Positions 6,795 to 11,225 of a stretch of 11,225 nucleotides of DNA are shown here, one piece after another. This DNA comes from CAZQIC01 sp964593555 (GTDB lineage Bacteria > Bacteroidota > Bacteroidia > JAFLBG01). Within the stretch, counting starts at the first letter, position 1, and each line of letters starts with the position of its first letter. The DNA lies in assembly GCA_964593555.1 (NCBI GenBank), contig CAZQIC010000144.1:1-11225 (forward strand), read 5' to 3'. The position numbers and the translations under genes are program-made. The notes beneath the pieces are model-generated. The model was not told the DNA's origin and did no database searches. It worked only from the letters and a program-made list of their open reading frames with translations.

Positions 6795-9700
6795 ATGATT
6801 GTAAATTTTCTCAAAACCCCTCATCGCATTTTACTAGCGGTTTTTTTATTTTGCTCAACCGGCATTATTTCGGCGGGCGATTCAAATATCCCTACTTCAG
6901 AAAATATTGCAAGCATTGGGTTTATTCAAAACAAAGGACAGGTGTTGGATGTAAATGGTAATAAAAGACCAGAAATTCTTTATGTAGCCAAAACAAATTC
7001 TGCAAAAGTATTTTTCAAAAAAGACCAGTTAAGTTTTGTGATCAGTAAAAATGAACAAGAAGTTACAGATGAACACCAGGTAATAGATGATGGCTCGCAA
7101 TCGCTCATTGTACAAAGAATTGATGTTGATTTTTTAAATGCAAATGATGGAGTTCAATTAAAGAATTTTGGAGAAGGCCAGACTCTGTATAACTATTACG
7201 ATCAGGTAAATCCACAAGGCATTGCCGGAGTAAGGGAGTATAGAAAAATTGTTTATGAAAATATATACAAGGGTATTGACATCAATTATTATGGCGAAGC
7301 ATCAGGCGGTCTGAAATATGATTTTATTGTAAAGCCAGGCGGATCTGTAAGTGATATAAAAATGAAATACACCGGTACGCAAGGCGTAGAGATGGAAGAA
7401 GGAAAACTAAACATCAAAACAGCATTTGGTAGTCTTGGCGAATGGATGCCTCGTATATACCAAAACATCAACGGAAAAATAAAGGATATAAAAGGTAGTT
7501 ATGAAATAATTGACGAAGAAGTGGTGGGAATAAAAGTAGGAGAATATGATAAAGCTGCTACTCTTATTATTGATCCCTGGATCACATATTACGGAGGAGG
7601 TAACTGGGATCGCAATATCGGAATAAGCGCGGATGCATCGGGTAATATTTTTGTAACAGGAACTGCTGCCGGACCAAATATCCCTGCTGGCCCTGGAGTA
7701 TTTCAACAGAGTCTCAATGGAAATAACAATGCGTTTGTGGGAAAGTTTGACGCGCAGGGGAATCACACGTGGAGCACGTATTATGGCGGCTCACTTTATG
7801 ATTACGGAATGGCAATAACTACAGATGTGAATGGAGATGTGGCGGTTGCAGGTTGGACACGATCAGCAGATTTTCCTGTAACAGCAGGAGCTTTTCAGCC
7901 GGCACAGAACGGTGGAGCGCAAGATGCATTTGTATTTAAGTTGAATGGCGCAAATGGGACAAGCGCCTGGGGAACGTTTTATGGAGGCAGTGCCAACGAT
8001 ATCGCAAACGGAATTACAAGTGATGCGGCAGGTAATTTTTATATCGGAGGAGAAACAGTCTCTTCGGATTTTCCAGTCCTATCTGCATTTCAGTCTGCTA
8101 AGTCCGCAGGCTCGGATGCATTTGTTGTAAAATTTAATTCAGCTGGTACGCGTCAGTGGGCTACATTTTACGGAGGAAATGGGTCTGACATAGGATATGG
8201 AATAAAATGTGATATGTCAACCAACGATGTTGTTCTTTGCGGCACAACAACCTCTCCTAATTTGCCAACACTTTCGGCGACTCAGGCAACTTATGCAGGA
8301 TCGCTTGACGTTTTCGTTATAAAGTTTAATTCCGGAGGAACTCGTCAGTGGTCAACATATTATGGAGGTTCAGCTGATGATGGGAGCACGGCGGCAGAAA
8401 AGGGAACATCAGTTGCTATCGATACTCAGGGCAATGTAATTGTTGCAGCGTGTACCAACTCATCAAACTTTCCTGTAACAGCGGGAGCATATCAGGGTAC
8501 ACTTATGGGGGCGCTTGGATATGCAGATGTATTTATTTTAAAATTAAATTCAGCAGGAGTTCGTCAGTGGGCAACTTATTTTGGTGGATGGAATGATGAT
8601 AAAGCTGCTGGAGTTGCAACAGATGCTGCAGGAAATATTTTAATTGGGGGAGACACCTATAGTAATGACCTGCCAGCAACTAATTGCGCGTTTCTTACAC
8701 GTTTCAAAGGAGGATTTGAAGATAACTTTGTGGCAAACTTTGATGCGAACGGCTCTCTTAAATGTTCAAGTTACCTGGGAGGTGTGCGACATGATGAAAC
8801 AGACCTTTGCGGACATGTTGCATTTACAAACGGATCAATATATCTCGTCGGACAGACAATGGGATGGTATCCTGTAACGCCTGGTGCATTTGAAACAACG
8901 TTTGCAATGTACAGTAACTTTAATGGATTCATTGCAAAAATTTGTGCAAACACCTGTGGTGATAATGTGGTCACAACAGATTTTTCTGCCAGCAATACAA
9001 ATCTTTGTGTTGGAGCATCAACAAACTTTACTGATTTAAGCATTGCATGCGACCCTTCTAAAAGCCAATGGTCATGGTCTTTTCCGGGAGGCGCCCCTGC
9101 TTCATCAACACAACAAAACCCGACAGGCATTACCTATAACGCAAGCGGCAGTTATTCGGTGAAACTTGTTTTTACTACTCCATGCGGAAAGGATTCAATA
9201 ACAAAAGCCTCATATATCAATGTTGATGGTCCCGTTGCAAGTCAATTAAACGTAACAGGCGTTTCCTGCAATAACGGGAATAACGGAAGTGCAACGCTTT
9301 CTGTTAGCAATGGAACGGCTCCTTATTCATTTGTATGGTCAGGGAGTACGGCTTCAGCTATTTCAGCGAGCGGCCTTTCAGCAGGAACATATACAGCAGT
9401 TGTAACTGATGCGAATGGCTGTACCGACGATGTAACGGTGTCGATCACACAGCCAGCAGTTTTGCTGGCGTTTATACCAACACAAACAAACAACACCTGC
9501 TTTGGAGATAATACCGGGGCGGCTGGTGCTGCAGCAATTGGGGGTACTGTGCCGTATAATTATGTGTGGTCAAACGGGGCAAATATATCAACCGCGACAG
9601 GTCTTATAGCAGGAACGTATACGGTAATTGTTACGGATGTTAATGGATGTACAGCCGGCAAAACAATAAATATTATAGAACCACAACAAGTAGTAATAGT

Positions 9701-10937
9701 AGCAACAACTACGATGATAATATGTGCGGGGCAAAATACAACGCTCAGTGCATCTGCCATTGGAGGCAACGGTGTATACAATTTTACCTGGGGGCCGGGG
9801 GGCACTACAGGATCTTCTGTAACCGTTGCGCCAATGGTTAATACAACTTATACTGTTTATGGAACAGATGGGAATGGCTGTACAGCCGTACCTCAATTGA
9901 TTTCAGTACTTATTGGAAATTCTCCGATCGCTATCAATGTTTCAAATGATACAACTGTGTGTGTAGGAAGTCCTGCAACTCTTTCGGCATGGGCAACAGG
10001 TGGAAATAATAATTATACTTTTAACTGGCAACCCGGAAATACTATTGCCCCATCCATTATTGTTTCCCCAATAATAACTTCCACGTATACTGTTTCTGTT
10101 TCTGATAATTGCGGGAATAGGGGAGATACAGCGGAAGTTATTGTTACAGTTAATAAGTTACCCAATGTAAGTTTTACTGCCGATGATACAGCAGGCTGTG
10201 CGCCTGTTTGCGTTAACTTTTTAAATACCACCCAAAATGCGGCTAGTTCTCATTGGGTTTTTGGTGATGGATCTATTTCAAATAGTAATAATGCATCATA
10301 TTGTTATCCAGATGCGGGGGCTTACTCAGTGACTCTGATAGTTGTTGATGTCAACGGATGTTCAGATTCGTTAACGAAAAACAATTATATAAATGTTTAC
10401 CCGATCCCTTTCGCCAATTTTTCCACTGCGCCTTCGACAACGACAATATTAAATCCCACCTTCCATTTTATTGATAAAAGTATCGGAGCCACATCGTGGT
10501 CATGGAGTTTTGGTGATGCTGCATCAACGAATTCAAGTATACGGAATCCTCAATTTACCTATGATAATGTTGGAACATATGCGGTTAAACTAACAGTGAC
10601 CAATGAATTTGGATGCACAGATGATACGATACTGGAGGTGCAAGTGCAGGAAGATTATGTTTTATATATTCCAAACTCATTTACACCGAACAGTGATGAC
10701 AAGAATGATATTTTTATTCCAAGGGGTGTAGGAGTGGATGGAGACAAATATGAGTTGTATATTTTTGACCGCTGGGGAAATGAAATATTTAAATCAACCA
10801 ATGCGCAAGTGGGGTGGGATGGCACAGCGAATGGAGGAGCAATCTTGCAGCAGGATGTTTATGTCTGGAAAGCATATGTTGCAGACGATCATGGCAATCG
10901 TTACAGGCTCATTGGTCATATCAACCTTCTCCGCTAA
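6795..10937 (+). CDS. Large T9SS-secreted SBBP / PKD / SprB-repeat protein with type B sorting domain
   Basis: This 1380-residue secreted or cell-surface protein has a signal peptide (residues 1-28, hydrophobic core ILLAVFLFCSTGIISA) and an N-terminal domain starting GFIQNKGQV (41-261), a type I recall as DUF7948 that often precedes SBBP repeats. Seven SBBP beta-propeller repeats follow, each opening with a W-x-T-Y/F-Y/F-GG-like motif at W262, W326, W392, W455, W519, W592 and C657. Next come a PKD domain (729-810), two SprB repeats (814-888 and 889-965), two Ig-like repeats (966-1041 and 1042-1119), and two more PKD domains (about 1123-1205 and 1206-1285). The end (1288-1380, YIPNSFTPNSDDKNDIF to the terminal RLIGHINLLR) is the CHU_C/type B sorting domain, the export signal for the type IX system. 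Its role is probably adhesion or surface binding; the ligand is unknown. It looks monocistronic: no PorP/SprF gene follows within the window. Confidence 0.93.
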   Translation: MIVNFLKTPHRILLAVFLFCSTGIISAGDSNIPTSENIASIGFIQNKGQVLDVNGNKRPEILYVAKTNSAKVFFKKDQLSFVISKNEQEVTDEHQVIDDGSQSLIVQRIDVDFLNANDGVQLKNFGEGQTLYNYYDQVNPQGIAGVREYRKIVYENIYKGIDINYYGEASGGLKYDFIVKPGGSVSDIKMKYTGTQGVEMEEGKLNIKTAFGSLGEWMPRIYQNINGKIKDIKGSYEIIDEEVVGIKVGEYDKAATLIIDPWITYYGGGNWDRNIGISADASGNIFVTGTAAGPNIPAGPGVFQQSLNGNNNAFVGKFDAQGNHTWSTYYGGSLYDYGMAITTDVNGDVAVAGWTRSADFPVTAGAFQPAQNGGAQDAFVFKLNGANGTSAWGTFYGGSANDIANGITSDAAGNFYIGGETVSSDFPVLSAFQSAKSAGSDAFVVKFNSAGTRQWATFYGGNGSDIGYGIKCDMSTNDVVLCGTTTSPNLPTLSATQATYAGSLDVFVIKFNSGGTRQWSTYYGGSADDGSTAAEKGTSVAIDTQGNVIVAACTNSSNFPVTAGAYQGTLMGALGYADVFILKLNSAGVRQWATYFGGWNDDKAAGVATDAAGNILIGGDTYSNDLPATNCAFLTRFKGGFEDNFVANFDANGSLKCSSYLGGVRHDETDLCGHVAFTNGSIYLVGQTMGWYPVTPGAFETTFAMYSNFNGFIAKICANTCGDNVVTTDFSASNTNLCVGASTNFTDLSIACDPSKSQWSWSFPGGAPASSTQQNPTGITYNASGSYSVKLVFTTPCGKDSITKASYINVDGPVASQLNVTGVSCNNGNNGSATLSVSNGTAPYSFVWSGSTASAISASGLSAGTYTAVVTDANGCTDDVTVSITQPAVLLAFIPTQTNNTCFGDNTGAAGAAAIGGTVPYNYVWSNGANISTATGLIAGTYTVIVTDVNGCTAGKTINIIEPQQVVIVATTTMIICAGQNTTLSASAIGGNGVYNFTWGPGGTTGSSVTVAPMVNTTYTVYGTDGNGCTAVPQLISVLIGNSPIAINVSNDTTVCVGSPATLSAWATGGNNNYTFNWQPGNTIAPSIIVSPIITSTYTVSVSDNCGNRGDTAEVIVTVNKLPNVSFTADDTAGCAPVCVNFLNTTQNAASSHWVFGDGSISNSNNASYCYPDAGAYSVTLIVVDVNGCSDSLTKNNYINVYPIPFANFSTAPSTTTILNPTFHFIDKSIGATSWSWSFGDAASTNSSIRNPQFTYDNVGTYAVKLTVTNEFGCTDDTILEVQVQEDYVLYIPNSFTPNSDDKNDIFIPRGVGVDGDKYELYIFDRWGNEIFKSTNAQVGWDGTANGGAILQQDVYVWKAYVADDHGNRYRLIGHINLLR

Positions 10938-11036
10938 AGGGATTTGGCTGATGAAATGAACACGATCAGGTAATATTCCTGAAAATTCTATAACGTTGGC
11001 TGGAACATAATTTTTACATTATAATGTGAAATATAA
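10938..11036. other. AT-rich gap after the secreted protein, with a weak palindrome
   Basis: No gene is supported here. The perfect 12-base palindrome ACATTATAATGT (11016-11027), flanked by T-rich and A-rich sides, could form a weak hairpin at the end of the secreted-protein transcript. It is too AT-rich and lacks a following T-run, so I do not call it a terminator. Plus-strand transcripts would more likely stop at the strong hairpin at 11037-11070. Confidence 0.4.
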
Positions 11037-11196
11037 AAATCCTGTATCCGAAAGTTCGGATACAGGATTTCATAGGTTATCCGCAGCAGCGACGATCGGT
11101 AACAAGTGTATTGTTGGTACAGCCTGCAATAACTCTTGTGGCACCAGCACAATCTGTTTGAGCGCTTCTGACTACAGGGAGGTTCTATTAATTGAT
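11033..11196 (-). ncRNA. Candidate structured small RNA, possibly 6S-like
   Basis: On the minus strand this stretch has a perfect -7 box just upstream (11202-11209), no open frame with a start codon, and an intrinsic terminator at its end. Hand folding gives a rod. An outer stem of CAGAAGCG (11163-11170) pairs with CGCUGCUG (11084-11091), seven of eight pairs. An asymmetric bubble of 17 and 6 bases follows. The inner arm then has GGU/ACC (11143-11145 with 11098-11100), ACAAG/CUUGU (11135-11139 with 11102-11106) and GUUAUUG/CAAUAC with one bulged U (11127-11133 with 11108-11113), closed by a 13-base loop. A single rod with a central bubble is the shape of 6S RNA, the RNA polymerase-binding regulator; this identity is a hypothesis from shape only. 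The transcript start near 11196 is inferred from the promoter. Confidence 0.5.
11035..11070 (-). terminator. Strong intrinsic terminator, minus strand
   Basis: A perfect 16-base inverted repeat, AAATCCTGTATCCGAA (11037-11052) with its complement at 11055-11070, leaves a two-base centre, so the real loop is probably four to six bases. Read on the minus strand, the stem is followed by an uninterrupted run of five Ts (three within the stem end), then ATAT. On the plus strand only three Ts follow before CATAGG. It therefore best terminates a minus-strand transcript entering from the right, though it may also stop the secreted-protein mRNA. Confidence 0.85.
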
Positions 11197-11201
11197 TTTA
11201 A

Positions 11202-11209
11202 CAAATGTA
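11202..11209 (-). promoter_or_regulatory. Bacteroidota -7 promoter box (TACATTTG)
   Basis: On the minus strand the bases read TACATTTG, a perfect match to the Bacteroidota primary sigma -7 consensus TAnnTTTG. It points toward the structured RNA and its terminator. The -33 element (TTG/TTTG), expected about 19-20 bases further upstream, would fall beyond the window's right edge and cannot be checked. It is the only perfect match I found in the intergenic regions. Confidence 0.5.
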
Positions 11210-11225
11210 ACCGTATTTTTTTTTA

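Noticed and set aside
9588..9896. Long antisense frame rich in Cys, Tyr and Ser opposite the SprB repeats.
   Set aside because: It mirrors the repetitive Asn/Thr/Gly codons of the real gene. Its composition is not protein-like and nothing resembles an upstream signal.
10431..10444. CCTTCGACAACGAC in the secreted protein, similar to the start of the acs repeat.
   Set aside because: Only the first ten bases resemble the repeat, the rest diverges, and it encodes an ordinary PSTTT stretch between PKD strands.
11016..11027. Palindrome ACATTATAATGT as a terminator for the secreted protein gene.
   Set aside because: The stem is almost all A-T with no adequate T-run. The strong hairpin 10 bases further on is a better stop.
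11077..11184. Open minus-strand frame of about 35 codons with four cysteines (ending TDRRCCG, then TAA).
   Set aside because: An in-frame TAG lies immediately upstream and there is no ATG, GTG or TTG in the frame. The base pairing within the same stretch is better explained by a structured RNA.

Overview
The window reads as chromosome from a free-living member of the Bacteroidota. The evidence is AT-rich intergenic DNA, starts without clear Shine-Dalgarno motifs, and a very large secreted protein ending in the 'gliding motility-associated' (CHU_C / type B) sorting domain of the type IX secretion system, which is typical of this phylum. The right end also carries a perfect match to the Bacteroidota -7 promoter box TAnnTTTG. 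Genus or species cannot be assigned from what is visible.

Left region (1-3142) is a signalling island. A tandem-duplicated SiaB-type kinase (73-1200) is followed after 14 bases by a SiaC-type phosphoprotein (1215-1586). Converging on them, with a 4-base overlap, is a membrane-anchored TPR/SpoIIE (PP2C) phosphatase (1583-3142, minus). In Pseudomonas aeruginosa, SiaA (phosphatase), SiaB (kinase) and SiaC (substrate) form a partner switch that controls the diguanylate cyclase SiaD. Here the kinase, substrate and a candidate phosphatase are together but no GGDEF gene is present, so the output is unknown. The two SiaB copies differ: copy 1 keeps the glycine-rich box and copy 2 has largely lost it.

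Middle region (3143-6794): an acetyl-CoA synthetase gene (acs) is transcribed divergently from the phosphatase across a 61-base gap. It carries a short, recognisable interspersed-repeat sequence inside its coding region. Its stop overlaps by 4 bases the stop of a converging gene for a helical, TPR-like protein of unknown function. The 145-base gap beyond that gene contains a 16-base near-perfect direct repeat.

Right region (6795-11225): a 1380-residue secreted protein has an N-terminal domain, seven SBBP blades, PKD, SprB and Ig-like domains, and a type B sorting domain. No PorP/SprF partner follows it in the window. The last 288 bases contain no supported protein gene. On the minus strand they hold what looks like an independent small RNA: a -7 box, about 100 nt that can fold into a rod with a central bubble, and a strong intrinsic terminator with a U-tract. 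This RNA and the tandem SiaB are the two items most worth following up.
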